64,000 bases of DNA from an uncultured Gammaproteobacteria bacterium (lineage in GTDB: Bacteria > Pseudomonadota > Gammaproteobacteria > Eutrophobiales > Eutrophobiaceae), in the NCBI GenBank assembly GCA_951812995.1, contig CATOTD010000002.1, positions 317,468-381,467 of the forward strand, in the 5' to 3' direction. Positions 27,209 through 35,837 of this stretch are shown in pieces (positions within the stretch are counted from its first letter, which is position 1; the number at the start of each line of letters is the position of its first letter). Below the pieces are notes generated by a model that was given only the letters and a program-made list of their open reading frames with translations, was not told the origin of the DNA and searched no databases. A program made the translations under genes and the position numbers.

Positions 27209-27832
27209 ATGGCTCAATATTTCAAAATACACAGCAAGAATCCCCAGGCGCGTCTGGTCACCCAATCTGCCAAAATTTTACGGGCGAGCGGTGTCATTGC
27301 CTATCCCACCGATTCATCCTATGCCCTCGGTTGTTGTCTAGGTGAGAAAACCGCGCTGGATAGAATCCGGCAATTACGGCAACTACCCGCCGATCAGAAT
27401 ATGACCTTGCTATGCCGCGATCTTGCAGAAATCGCAACCTATGCGTTGGTGGACAATGCGACCTTCCGCATGATCAAATCCATGATTCCCGGACCCTATA
27501 CGTTTATACTGCGGGCCAAACGAGATGCGCCAAAACGATTACAACATCCAAAGCGTAAAACGATTGGTATCCGCATCCCGAACAATCCAATAGCGCTGGC
27601 CTTGTTGTCTGCCCTTGGAGAGCCGATGATCAGTATCAGTCTGGTGTTACCTGGCGCAGACTTGCCGGAAACCGATCCCGAAGAGATCAAGGAAAAACTG
27701 GGCAATCAAGTTGATTTAATTATTGATGGCGAAGCTGGCAGTCTCGATTTTACAACCATTCTTGATATGACCGGGGTTGAGCCAGTCGTGCTACGTGAAG
27801 GTCTTGGTGCGGCTGATCTGTCGCCTAATTAG
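27209..27832 (+). CDS. yciO: YciO (YrdC/Sua5-superfamily) protein
   Basis: 207 residues, the usual YciO length. YrdC-domain features include VIAYPTDSSYALGC, IRQLRQLPADQNMTLLC, PGPYTFILRAKRDAP, KTIGIRIPNNPIAL and TTILDMTGVEPVVLREG. Relatives of this superfamily form threonylcarbamoyl-AMP for tRNA modification; YciO itself is usually a paralogue of TsaC with a less certain role. It precedes trpS, scpA and scpB in the gammaproteobacterial order. Confidence 0.9.
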   Translation: MAQYFKIHSKNPQARLVTQSAKILRASGVIAYPTDSSYALGCCLGEKTALDRIRQLRQLPADQNMTLLCRDLAEIATYALVDNATFRMIKSMIPGPYTFILRAKRDAPKRLQHPKRKTIGIRIPNNPIALALLSALGEPMISISLVLPGADLPETDPEEIKEKLGNQVDLIIDGEAGSLDFTTILDMTGVEPVVLREGLGAADLSPN

Positions 27833-27917
27833 CCGCACAAAAATCTGTCGCGATCAGTCAGTCCGAGTATAATGTTGCTTTATGCCTATATAAAAAAACG
27901 CCCGTAGGAGGTTGTTA

Positions 27918-29129
27918 TTGTCTACAAATGTTAAACAGCGGGTATTGTCTGGTATGCGCCCGACAGGCCAACTGCACCTAGGTCATTACCATGGTGTGCT
28001 TAAAAACTGGCTGACATTACAACAGGAGTATGAATGTTTCTTCTTTGTTGCGGATTGGCATGCCCTTACAACCGAATATGAAGATCCCTCAATTATAGAA
28101 AAGAATGTCTGGGATATGGTTATTGATTGGCTCGCGATCGGGATCAATCCTGGATCTGCCAAACTTTTTATACAGTCGCGTGTCCCCGAGCATGCGGAAT
28201 TGCACCTATTGCTGTCAATGAGCACACCGCTGAGCTGGCTGGAAAGAGTGCCGAGCTACAAGGATCAGCAGGAAAAATTATCCAATAAAGACCTCACGAC
28301 CTATGGTTTTTTGGGATATCCCTTATTGCAAACGGCTGATATTATTATGTATAAGGCGGGGCATGTTCCCGTTGGCGAGGATCAAGTCTCTCATGTTGAA
28401 CTGGCGCGCGAAGTCGTCAGACGTTTCAATCATTTCTACGGTAGCGAGCATGATTTTGAAGAAAAGGTAAAAATGGCCGCTAAAAAAATGGGTAAGAAAA
28501 ATGCCCGACTCTATTATGATTTGCGGCGGCGTTATCAGGAGCAGGGTGAAGCACAGGCTTTGGAAAAAGCCCGTGCCTTACTTGAGTCACAACAGAATAT
28601 CAGTATCGGTGATCGGGAACGGTTGTCAGGTTATTTGGATGGTACGGGTAAAGCGATATTTCCAGAGCCGCAAGCCCTCTTGACACCGGCTGCAAAGATG
28701 ATGGGGCTAGATGGACAAAAGATGTCGAAGTCGTATGGTAACACCATCTCTTTGCGCGAGAATCCAAGTGTTGTGGAAGAAAAATTAAGAACGATGCCTA
28801 CCGACCCAGCCAGAGTCCGGCGCACCGATCCTGGTGAACCTGATAAGTGCCCTGTTTGGAATTTGCATCAGGTTTATGCAGATGATGACCTGAAAAGTTG
28901 GGTTGTTGATGGTTGTACAAGTGCAAAAATTGGTTGCCTGGATTGCAAAAAGCCATTGATCGATGCCATATTGAAGGAACAGCAACCGATTCGAGAACGT
29001 GCCTTTGAATATATGAATGATCCAGAGACGGTTCGTGGCATTATTGCTGACGGGTGTGAAGCAGCGCGTGATATTGCCCGAGAAACCCTGGAAGAGGCGC
29101 GTGATGCGATGAGTCTGATTTATCGTTGA
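27918..29129 (+). CDS. trpS: Tryptophanyl-tRNA synthetase (long form)
   Basis: 403 residues. The class I HIGH motif is GHYHG in QLHLGHYHGVLKNW, and the second signature is KMSKS in GQKMSKSYGN. The long C-terminal part with CPVWNLHQVYADDD is typical of the roughly 400-residue proteobacterial form. The start was set at TTG 27918 because AGGAGG (27906-27911) lies six bases upstream; the in-frame TTG at 27912 touches that site. It charges tRNA-Trp. Confidence 0.95.
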   Translation: MSTNVKQRVLSGMRPTGQLHLGHYHGVLKNWLTLQQEYECFFFVADWHALTTEYEDPSIIEKNVWDMVIDWLAIGINPGSAKLFIQSRVPEHAELHLLLSMSTPLSWLERVPSYKDQQEKLSNKDLTTYGFLGYPLLQTADIIMYKAGHVPVGEDQVSHVELAREVVRRFNHFYGSEHDFEEKVKMAAKKMGKKNARLYYDLRRRYQEQGEAQALEKARALLESQQNISIGDRERLSGYLDGTGKAIFPEPQALLTPAAKMMGLDGQKMSKSYGNTISLRENPSVVEEKLRTMPTDPARVRRTDPGEPDKCPVWNLHQVYADDDLKSWVVDGCTSAKIGCLDCKKPLIDAILKEQQPIRERAFEYMNDPETVRGIIADGCEAARDIARETLEEARDAMSLIYR

Positions 29130-29150
29130 TATTCTGCAACCAGGTCTGTC

Positions 29151-29954
29151 ATGAACGAAGCGATTGAAACGACCAGTGCTGGACAAGATGCAGTGCCGTT
29201 TGCCCTGGTATTCGGCGCGCCCATAACAGAATTACCAAAAGATTTGTACATTCCGCCAGATGCCCTGCAAGTTTTTCTCGAAGCGTTTGCAGGACCACTC
29301 GATCTATTGTTATATCTCATCAAGAAACAGAATATAGATATACTTGATATCCCGCTGACCAAGATCACGGAACAGTACCTGTCTTATATCGATCTGATGG
29401 AAACATTGCAGCTTGAGTTGGCCGGTGAATACTTGTTAATGGCGGCGATGCTGGCCGAGATTAAGTCCAGAATGCTGTTACCGCGGCATACACCGGAGGT
29501 AGACGAAGATGATCCAAGGGCCGAGTTGATACGGCGTTTGCAGGAATACGAAAGATACAAGCAGGCCGCTGAAAAAATTGACGCACTGCCGCGCTATGAG
29601 CGGGATATATTTGCGGCAGTTGCAACATTCCCCGGCCCTAAGCGCAATCAGGAGCCACCAGAAGTGTCGTTGCAATCTATCTTGCAAGTGTTTGCAGACG
29701 TATTGCAACGTGCACGGCTGTTTTCTCATCACCAGGTGCATCGTGAGGTATTGTCAGTGCGCGAACGCATGGGACTGATATTAGAAAAAGTAGTTCCTGA
29801 TGCCTTTATCGATTTTAAAGATCTGTTTAGCGTAGAAGAAGGACGTAGTGGCGTGATCGTGTCATTATTGGCCATTTTGCAACTGGTAAAGGACGCATTA
29901 ATTCAGTTTGTACAGAACGAAACCAACGGCCCCATTTATGTTAAGGCAGCATGA
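29151..29954 (+). CDS. scpA: Segregation and condensation protein A
   Basis: 267 residues. The kleisin N-terminal motif reads FAGPLDLLLYLIKKQNIDILDIPL, followed by YLLMAAMLAEIKSRMLLP and a C-terminal winged helix (FKDLFSVEEGRSGVIVSLLAILQLVK). ScpA bridges SMC heads and binds ScpB in the condensin complex that compacts and segregates the chromosome. Its last four bases overlap the scpB start (ATGA), indicating coupled translation. Confidence 0.95.
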   Translation: MNEAIETTSAGQDAVPFALVFGAPITELPKDLYIPPDALQVFLEAFAGPLDLLLYLIKKQNIDILDIPLTKITEQYLSYIDLMETLQLELAGEYLLMAAMLAEIKSRMLLPRHTPEVDEDDPRAELIRRLQEYERYKQAAEKIDALPRYERDIFAAVATFPGPKRNQEPPEVSLQSILQVFADVLQRARLFSHHQVHREVLSVRERMGLILEKVVPDAFIDFKDLFSVEEGRSGVIVSLLAILQLVKDALIQFVQNETNGPIYVKAA

Positions 29955-30688
29955 GCCAGGAAAAAATTAAGAACATTATCGAAGCAGCATTGATGGTATC
30001 GACAAAACCACTCAGTATTGCCGCGTTATCTGGTTTGTTTGAAAAGGAACAGATATTGTTGCCAGAACGCGATGCGATTCGCGCGGCACTAGAAGCATTG
30101 CGGCAAGACTATCTGGGGCGTGGCATAACCTTAACAGAAATCGCCAGTGGCTTTAGTTTTCAGACCCGAGATGAATATGCCGCGTGGATCAATCACCTGT
30201 TTGATGAACGCCCACCACGCTATTCACGCGCCTTGCTTGAAACGCTTGCAATCATCGCTTATCGACAACCGATCACACGCGGCGAGATAGAGGAAATTCG
30301 TGGTGTGAATATCAGTGGTACCATTATCAAGACGCTGTTTGAACGTGCGTGGATTAAAGGTATTGGTCATCGTGATGTCCCCGGCAAGCCAGAATTGTTA
30401 GTTACCACCAAGGCCTTTCTGAACTATTTTAATCTGCAGAAGTTATCTGATCTTCCGGTATTGGCTGACATCAAGAACTTTGACGCAATCAATGCTGATT
30501 TATTTGAAGCACTAGAAGATACAGCCGACACTGGAAAAAATGAAGACGTACATGCCGGTAGCCAGGTTGAGGCGGTTGATGCCGATATAGCCGACACCAG
30601 CGCAGATCGATCAACACCAGCGACCACTGCCGCCGATGTAGCCGACACCAGCGCAGATCAATTAGCATCAGACCTGCGCCGAGCGTAA
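29951..30688 (+). CDS. scpB: Segregation and condensation protein B
   Basis: 245 residues. Two winged-helix domains are seen: IIEAALMVSTKPLSIAALSGLF and, further on, LLETLAIIAYRQPITRGEIEEIRGVN, followed by LLVTTKAFLNYFNL. The last 55 or so residues are a low-complexity Asp/Ala/Thr tail with a repeated ADTSAD unit, encoded by a near-direct DNA repeat at about 30583-30612 and 30634-30662. This tail is longer than in many ScpB proteins. The rluB ATG follows the stop codon immediately. Confidence 0.93.
   Translation: MSQEKIKNIIEAALMVSTKPLSIAALSGLFEKEQILLPERDAIRAALEALRQDYLGRGITLTEIASGFSFQTRDEYAAWINHLFDERPPRYSRALLETLAIIAYRQPITRGEIEEIRGVNISGTIIKTLFERAWIKGIGHRDVPGKPELLVTTKAFLNYFNLQKLSDLPVLADIKNFDAINADLFEALEDTADTGKNEDVHAGSQVEAVDADIADTSADRSTPATTAADVADTSADQLASDLRRA
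30583..30662 (+). repeat. Duplicated segment in the scpB tail
   Basis: GCCGATATAGCCGACACCAG and GCCGATGTAGCCGACACCAG, each continuing CGCAGATC, occur about 51 bases apart, in frame. They encode two ADTSAD units. Confidence 0.7.
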
Positions 30689-30694
30689 ATGTTT

Positions 30695-31465
30695 ATGGCT
30701 GAACGTATTCAGAAGATTCTGGCCAATGCCGGTCATGGTTCAAGGCGTGACATTGAATCCTTAATACGTGCGGGCAAGATCACCGTTAATGGCAAGCTGG
30801 CAATCCTTGGTCAACCCATAGATAACACAGATCGCATCATCATCAATGCCCAGCAAATACGACTGCGCCGTCAGTCTGAATCCAAGCCCAAGGTATTGGC
30901 CTATTACAAACCGGCAGGTGAAGTTTGCACGCGCAAGGACGAAAAAGGGCGGGACACTGTTTTTAAGGCATTGCCTGGTTTAAGAGATAGCCGCTGGATA
31001 AACATTGGTCGGCTGGATATGCCTACAATGGGGCTGTTGTTGTTTACTACAGCGGGTGATCTGGCCCATAAACTGATGCATCCATCAAGTCGGATTGAAC
31101 GGGAATATGCGGTGCGTATCTTTGGTAAGGCCGAGCACAAACATCTACAGGCATTGCGTGATGGCGTGGATCTGGAAGATGGATCGGCAAAATTTACCGA
31201 TATTGTTGAGGCGGGTGGTAAGGGCACTAACCATTGGTATTATGTCGTCATAATGGAAGGTCGTAATCGGGAAGTACGCCGCTTGTGGGAATCGCAAGGG
31301 TTTCAGGTAACACGTTTGATCCGAACACGATTTGGCACTTGCGTTTTACCGCGTAGCAAGAAGCCAGGGCAGCATTGGTATCTCGGCGATCATGAAGTAG
31401 AGGCATTATTTTCGGCGACTTGCAAGGATGTGACGCGCAAGGATGCAAAGGCAAGATCAGGATAA
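30695..31465 (+). CDS. rluB: 23S rRNA pseudouridine synthase RluB-like
   Basis: 256 residues from the second ATG (MAERIQKILANAGHGSRRDIE); an ATG two codons earlier at 30689 also fits. An N-terminal S4 RNA-binding domain precedes the RsuA/RluB/E catalytic domain, with the catalytic Asp in IGRLDMPTMGLLLFT (usually LDINTSG) and EGRNREVRRLWESQG. It converts a uridine of 23S rRNA to pseudouridine. The order scpA-scpB-rluB is conserved in gammaproteobacteria. Confidence 0.92.
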   Translation: MAERIQKILANAGHGSRRDIESLIRAGKITVNGKLAILGQPIDNTDRIIINAQQIRLRRQSESKPKVLAYYKPAGEVCTRKDEKGRDTVFKALPGLRDSRWINIGRLDMPTMGLLLFTTAGDLAHKLMHPSSRIEREYAVRIFGKAEHKHLQALRDGVDLEDGSAKFTDIVEAGGKGTNHWYYVVIMEGRNREVRRLWESQGFQVTRLIRTRFGTCVLPRSKKPGQHWYLGDHEVEALFSATCKDVTRKDAKARSG

Positions 31466-31486
31466 TCGGCTTATTTGTCTTTTAGA

Positions 31487-32134
31487 ATGCGCATTAGTGG
31501 CAATCAACTTGAAGCACTATACCGTCGCTTATATGCCGCTTACGGTCCCCAATATTGGTGGCCGGCTGATTCGCCCTTTGAGATGATGGTCGGCGCGATT
31601 CTGACGCAAAATACAGCTTGGACTAATGTTGAGCAGGCCCTGCAAAACCTTAAACAATCCAAGGCCTTGCATGTCCATGCAATAATTGAATTGGCTGATG
31701 AAAAATTGGCCGCACTTATCCGTCCGTCGGGGTATTTCAATATCAAGACAAAGCGGTTGAAAAACTATGCGCGTTGGTTTGTCGATGCAGGTTGTTTCAG
31801 AACATTAAAGTGCCTGGATGATGAGGTGTTGCGTCGGCACTTGTTGAGCGTTAATGGTATTGGTCCGGAAACGGCAGATACCATCTTGCTGTACGCTTTT
31901 GAGCGCCCTCTGTTTGTGATTGATATTTACGCACGACGTTTATTCAAAAAACTAACGCTCATTAGTGGTGATGAACCTTATGCAACACTGCGTTTGGCAT
32001 TTGCATCCGTATTAGCGGACGATGTTCCAATGTTGCAGGAATACCATGCGCTGATTGTGCGACATGGCAAGGAAAAATGTTCTGGCGATGCTACCTGTAA
32101 ACATTGTGCGGTCGAGGCCTTAATCTCAGTGTGA
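31487..32134 (+). CDS. HhH-GPD endonuclease III-like DNA glycosylase
   Basis: About 215 residues from the ATG at 31487 (a TTG twelve bases earlier is also possible). The helix-hairpin-helix is LLSVNGIGPETADTILLYAF, with the conserved Asp in VIDIYARRL. The C-terminal CSGDATCKHC could hold part of an iron-sulfur cluster site. At the Nth lyase Lys position (VGRKTA in Nth) this protein has GIGPETAD with Glu, so it likely acts as a monofunctional glycosylase or a different subgroup, not as canonical Nth. DNA base-excision repair is the expected role. Confidence 0.85.
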   Translation: MRISGNQLEALYRRLYAAYGPQYWWPADSPFEMMVGAILTQNTAWTNVEQALQNLKQSKALHVHAIIELADEKLAALIRPSGYFNIKTKRLKNYARWFVDAGCFRTLKCLDDEVLRRHLLSVNGIGPETADTILLYAFERPLFVIDIYARRLFKKLTLISGDEPYATLRLAFASVLADDVPMLQEYHALIVRHGKEKCSGDATCKHCAVEALISV

Positions 32135-32217
32135 AAGAATAAAAATCGGGAAAATATTGATTTCATGTCGCCCACTCTGTAGTCTTTGCAACCTTTTACG
32201 ATTAGGGCGATCAGACC

Positions 32218-32973
32218 ATGCTGAAACGTCAATCTTTGATTGTAGCCAATTGGAAGATGAACGGGTCACTTGACAGCATCCGTCGACTTGTTGGCGCAAT
32301 AGTGCCGGGTATTAAAGACGTACCGGGCGAAGTACTTATTTGCCCCCCGTTTGTGTATATTGCCGAGCTGGTCAAATTGCTTGAAAAGACGACTATCCGT
32401 CTTGGTGCACAGAACGTGTCGCAAATGGAAAGTGGTGCCTTTACGGGTGAGATCGCACCGCCGATGCTAAAGGATCTTGCTTGTGAATATGTCATTGTCG
32501 GTCATTCAGAACGCAGAATGCTTTATAATGAAAGCGCAACGCAGATAGCTCGGAAGTTTGTCGCTGTACAGGCAAGCGGCATCATACCCATATTATGTGT
32601 TGGTGAGTTGTTGGAAGATCGCAACGCTCGTGGCACGGAAGCAGTTATCGCCAAACAATTAGATACTGTCATTGAAGTGGCGGGGATTAAGGCCTTCAGG
32701 CAGGCGGTGATTGCCTATGAGCCAGTTTGGGCAATAGGGACAGGCAAGACAGCATTGCCGGAACAGGCTCAAGAAGTACATGAATTTATTAGATTGCGCT
32801 TAGCAAGACATGATCATAAAACCGCAGACAGTGTCAGAATTATTTATGGCGGCAGTATAAAAGCGGATAATGCAGAACAGCTTTTTGAATTAGCCGATGT
32901 TGATGGTGGTCTGATCGGCGGCGCTTCACTCGTCGCCAAAGAGTTTCTGGCAATCTGTCATTCTGTGAGGTAG
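32218..32973 (+). CDS. tpiA: Triosephosphate isomerase
   Basis: 251 residues. Active-site residues are present: the Lys in ANWKMNGS, the His in VGHSERRM, and the Glu in AYEPVWAIGTG, with the phosphate loop IYGGSIKADN and GLIGGASL. It interconverts dihydroxyacetone phosphate and glyceraldehyde 3-phosphate. With pgi in this window it indicates a working lower glycolytic/gluconeogenic route. secG follows after eight bases. Confidence 0.97.
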   Translation: MLKRQSLIVANWKMNGSLDSIRRLVGAIVPGIKDVPGEVLICPPFVYIAELVKLLEKTTIRLGAQNVSQMESGAFTGEIAPPMLKDLACEYVIVGHSERRMLYNESATQIARKFVAVQASGIIPILCVGELLEDRNARGTEAVIAKQLDTVIEVAGIKAFRQAVIAYEPVWAIGTGKTALPEQAQEVHEFIRLRLARHDHKTADSVRIIYGGSIKADNAEQLFELADVDGGLIGGASLVAKEFLAICHSVR

Positions 32974-32981
32974 GTAAAACG

Positions 32982-33344
32982 ATGGCAATAAACACATTAT
33001 TATTTGTATTACAAGCATTGGTCGCTGTGGCATTAATCGGCTTGATTTTGTTCCAGCATGGCAAAGGTGCTGATGCAGGTGCTGCTTTTGGAAGCGGTTC
33101 ATCAGCAACCGTTTTTGGTAGCTCGGGCTCGGCAAGTTTCTTGACTAAACTGACTGCTGGCTTAGTGTTTGTATTTCTTTCGAATAGTTTGCTGCTGGCT
33201 TATCTGGCAACGCAAAATATTCAGAAATTACCGACCAGTTTATTGGATCAACCGAGTAGCATGACAGAACAAGCCATCCCCGCTGTTATGGATGAGCAAA
33301 ATGCTGAACTTGATTCCGATTTGCCCAGCTTGCCGACAGAATAG
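32982..33344 (+). CDS. secG: SecG preprotein translocase subunit
   Basis: 120 residues. Two membrane helices flank the typical QHGKGADAGAAFGSGSSATVFGSSGSASFLTK loop (given here as landmarks HGKGADAGAAFG and FGSSGSASFLT). SecG assists SecYE during protein export. The tpiA-secG-tRNA-Leu order is common in this class. The C-terminal tail is acidic and variable. Confidence 0.95.
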   Translation: MAINTLLFVLQALVAVALIGLILFQHGKGADAGAAFGSGSSATVFGSSGSASFLTKLTAGLVFVFLSNSLLLAYLATQNIQKLPTSLLDQPSSMTEQAIPAVMDEQNAELDSDLPSLPTE

Positions 33345-33360
33345 TTTTTATCAGCTTTAC

Positions 33361-33447
33361 GCCGATGTGGTGGAATTGGTAGACACGCTATCTTGAGGGG
33401 GTAGTGGGAGCAATCCCGTGGCGGTTCGAGTCCGCCCATCGGCACCA
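33361..33447 (+). tRNA. tRNA-Leu (anticodon GAG)
   Basis: The acceptor stem pairs GCCGATG with CATCGGC, the discriminator is A and CCA is encoded (33445-33447). The anticodon stem is CTATC/GGTAG with the loop TTGAGGG, giving GAG. The long variable arm (TGGGAGCAATCCCGT-like) and GGTTCGAGTCC T-arm match a class II tRNA-Leu. It lies 16 bases after secG, as leuU does in enterobacteria. Confidence 0.95.
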
Positions 33448-33733
33448 ATAAAACCAATTAGTAACGTCATCTTCATGGATTTATATTTTTCAACAGGTAA
33501 AAAAGAGCGCAATGATTCCTGCTCATGTTGCCGCGTATCATGCTATCCCGTGTATAGCACGCATAGTGGCTGTATCCCAACGGTCACCAGTATTTATTTG
33601 TGGAACGACAATCTAAAAATCATTGTGTATGTGCCGATGATGTTGACCCTAATAGCTAGGCGACTATACTGAAATATATACTATGATATAAACCTGATAC
33701 ATGCACTGCCATGATAGTGGAGGCCGATTATTT
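33448..33733. other. Intergenic stretch after tRNA-Leu, no gene seen
   Basis: Short frames exist, but none has recognisable content. GGAGG at 33719-33723 is the ribosome-binding site of the CBS-domain gene. Confidence 0.4.
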
Positions 33734-34171
33734 ATGACTATTACTGCAAAACAACTGTTAAATACTCAACATGGTGAAATATATTCGGTAACACCGGATT
33801 CGTTCGTCATTGATGCCATCAGGATGATGAACGAAAAAGAGGTCGGTGCCTTACTTGTCATAGAAGATGATCGGTTGGTAGGCATACTTTCGGAAAGGGA
33901 CTACAGCAGGAAAGTCATTCTCAATAACCGCAGTTCATCAGACACGATGGTCAGTGAAATAATGACATCTGATCTAAAAACGGTTAATCCAGCGCAAACC
34001 ATTGATGAATGTATGATTATCATGTCGAATAACCATATTCGTCATTTACCGGTTGTTGATGGTGATAAAATTGTTGGTATTTTGTCTATTATGGATGTTG
34101 TTAAAAGCATCATCTCCGAAAAGGAATTCATCATCGAACAATTGGAACATTACATTACGGATACAACTTGA
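33734..34171 (+). CDS. Two-CBS-domain regulatory protein
   Basis: About 145 residues from the ATG at 33734, preceded at ten bases by GGAGG; an upstream in-frame ATG at 33701 lacks a good site. Two CBS motifs are present, one ending in VGILSERDYSRKVI and one in VGILSIMDVVKSII. CBS pairs bind adenosyl nucleotides such as AMP or ATP and regulate partner proteins. The protein stands alone with no catalytic domain, so its partner is unknown. Confidence 0.9.
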   Translation: MTITAKQLLNTQHGEIYSVTPDSFVIDAIRMMNEKEVGALLVIEDDRLVGILSERDYSRKVILNNRSSSDTMVSEIMTSDLKTVNPAQTIDECMIIMSNNHIRHLPVVDGDKIVGILSIMDVVKSIISEKEFIIEQLEHYITDTT

Positions 34172-34419
34172 AAGTTTTGTACATAATACCAAAAAACGGC
34201 GGGCATTGGTTTTGTTACAAGCGTACTGATTATAACAAGACGTTATCAATGCCATTTGCTGATCCACCTGATATTTTTATTCATGATGCTTGTCCTTGGG
34301 TACATTGTAGACCCGTCTACAACTAGAAAGTCCAGTTTTCAAATGGGAATTATATACTTGACTCCAATAAATAACCCATATAATCTAACATAAAAATGCA
34401 ATAAAACGGAGGGTCATCA

Positions 34420-35349
34420 ATGAAAGACAATACCATATCCACATTTGAGTTATTTCGCCAGTTTCCGGATGCTGAAGCCGCTAGATTGTATTTTGAGGGA
34501 CAACGCTGGGGAGATTACATATCCTGTCCTCATTATGGGGAATTTAAGCGTATTACCCCGCGCAAAGGAAAGCGGACAGGATATTACTTATGCCGGGACT
34601 GTAAGAGTGAGTTTACGGTGAGAACCGGCACTATCTTTGAACGTTCTCATGTTCCACTACATAAATGGCTATATGCGATTTACTTAACTGTCACCTCGCG
34701 CAAGGGCATATCCAGCTTGCAGTTATCTAAACAAATCGGAGTAACTCAAAAGACCGCCTGGTTTATGCAGGCCCGCATTCGTGAAACCTGTAACGATAAT
34801 ACAGATAATTTACTTTCTGGCATTGTTGAGATTGATGAGACCTATATCGGTGGGAAGGAACATAACAAACACAAACACAAGAAAGCCCGCGCAGGCCGTG
34901 GCGTAGCTGGCAAGCAGGTAGTGGTCGGAATGCGTGAGCGCGGTGGCCGCACAAGGGCTAAGCCTATCCCATCAACTGATATACCGACCCTACACAAAGA
35001 GATTGGCTGTTCAGTGGAATATGGTGCCACCATTTACACAGATGAACACAGGTCATATCAGCATCTACAGTCTGCTTATCAGCATGGTACGGTAACCCAT
35101 AGTGCGGGAGAATATGTGGGTTCAAACAACATTCATACCAATAGCATTGAAAGTGTCTGGGCTTTACTCAAACGCGGTCTGTATGGGGTATGGCATCATG
35201 CCAGCACTAAACACTTACATCGCTATGTGAACGAAGTGACTTTTAGACTGAATAACGGACCATGTAAGTTACCAACCAATCAACGTATAGAATCACTTAT
35301 AAGCAACGCGATAGGTAAACGGATTATCTATCGCGAGGTGCTAGCATGA
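34420..35349 (+). CDS. IS1595-family transposase, copy 2 (zinc ribbon Cys to Tyr)
   Basis: 309 residues, near-identical to the 19077 transposase. The zinc-ribbon motif reads CPHYGE instead of CPHCGE (residue 39), and a Thr near the C-terminus is Ile. Loss of one zinc ligand probably weakens DNA binding, so this copy may be inactive while still mobilisable in trans. DDE residues are unchanged. Confidence 0.93.
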   Translation: MKDNTISTFELFRQFPDAEAARLYFEGQRWGDYISCPHYGEFKRITPRKGKRTGYYLCRDCKSEFTVRTGTIFERSHVPLHKWLYAIYLTVTSRKGISSLQLSKQIGVTQKTAWFMQARIRETCNDNTDNLLSGIVEIDETYIGGKEHNKHKHKKARAGRGVAGKQVVVGMRERGGRTRAKPIPSTDIPTLHKEIGCSVEYGATIYTDEHRSYQHLQSAYQHGTVTHSAGEYVGSNNIHTNSIESVWALLKRGLYGVWHHASTKHLHRYVNEVTFRLNNGPCKLPTNQRIESLISNAIGKRIIYREVLA

Positions 35350-35389
35350 GCAAAGCAATGGAAATAGAATGCGGATATACAGGACGATA

Positions 35390-35734
35390 ATGAGAGAAGG
35401 TTACATCAAAGACTATATAAGTGGTGAAGAAGTAAAAGCTACGCCAGAAGAAGTAGAAGCAGTACAAGTCTTTTCCGAAACACTTGTCGAAGATTACGGA
35501 TACCCCAAAGAACAATTACAAACACGACCACAGTGGCGTGTAAAAGTAAGGCCATCTGATACCAAAAAAGAGTATCCGCTTGATATTGCAGTATTCAACA
35601 AAGATAAAAAACCGATAAAAACCTTTTTATTGTCGTTGCGTGCAAACGAAAGACAAGAAAAGATGGTTTAACCCAAAATGGAGTGCAATTGAAAAATTGC
35701 ATAAGGTAACAGGTGAGCATGGTGAGCTTGTTAC
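35390..35734 (+). pseudogene. IS1595 passenger, copy 2 (HsdR N-terminal-like, frameshifted)
   Basis: Same passenger as in copy 1, with the A6-run frameshift near 35603 and ACK in place of ECK. One residue differs (MREGYIKD instead of MRAGYIKD). The shared lesions mean the decayed passenger was copied with the element. Confidence 0.75.
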
Positions 35735-35767
35735 TTGAAAAAACTAACAAATCATTGTGTTTGTATT

Positions 35768-35797
35768 TTGTAGTGAAGCTGGAGTTAAGTATATAAT
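35768..35797 (+). promoter_or_regulatory. Outward-facing promoter-like boxes before pgi
   Basis: TTGTAG (35768-35773), 18 bases, TATAAT (35792-35797) at the IS1595 right end, reading into pgi. The pgi start codons lie 23 or 41 bases downstream. Confidence 0.45.
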
Positions 35798-35837
35798 TTC
35801 CTTTCAAATCAATCAATGAGTGCCTAAATACCAACGC

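Larger units (their letters stand above)
34345..35801 (+). mobile_element. IS1595-family element, copy 2 (1457 bp) with passenger gene
   Basis: The same terminal repeats as copy 1 (GGGAATTATATAC at 34345; complement ending 35801). The eight-base target duplication TTTCAAAT lies at 34337-34344 and 35802-35809. It inserted between the CBS-domain gene and pgi, 18 bases before the GTG that opens the pgi frame. The different duplication from copy 1 shows independent insertion rather than a composite transposon. Confidence 0.95.

Noticed and set aside
33361..33447. tRNA-Leu as an integration site for a genomic island
   Set aside because: No second copy of the tRNA 3' end and no integrase gene are seen downstream in the window.
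19002..35801. Composite transposon formed by the two IS1595 copies
   Set aside because: Each copy has its own different eight-base target duplication, and the 14 kb between them are mostly core genes in conserved order.
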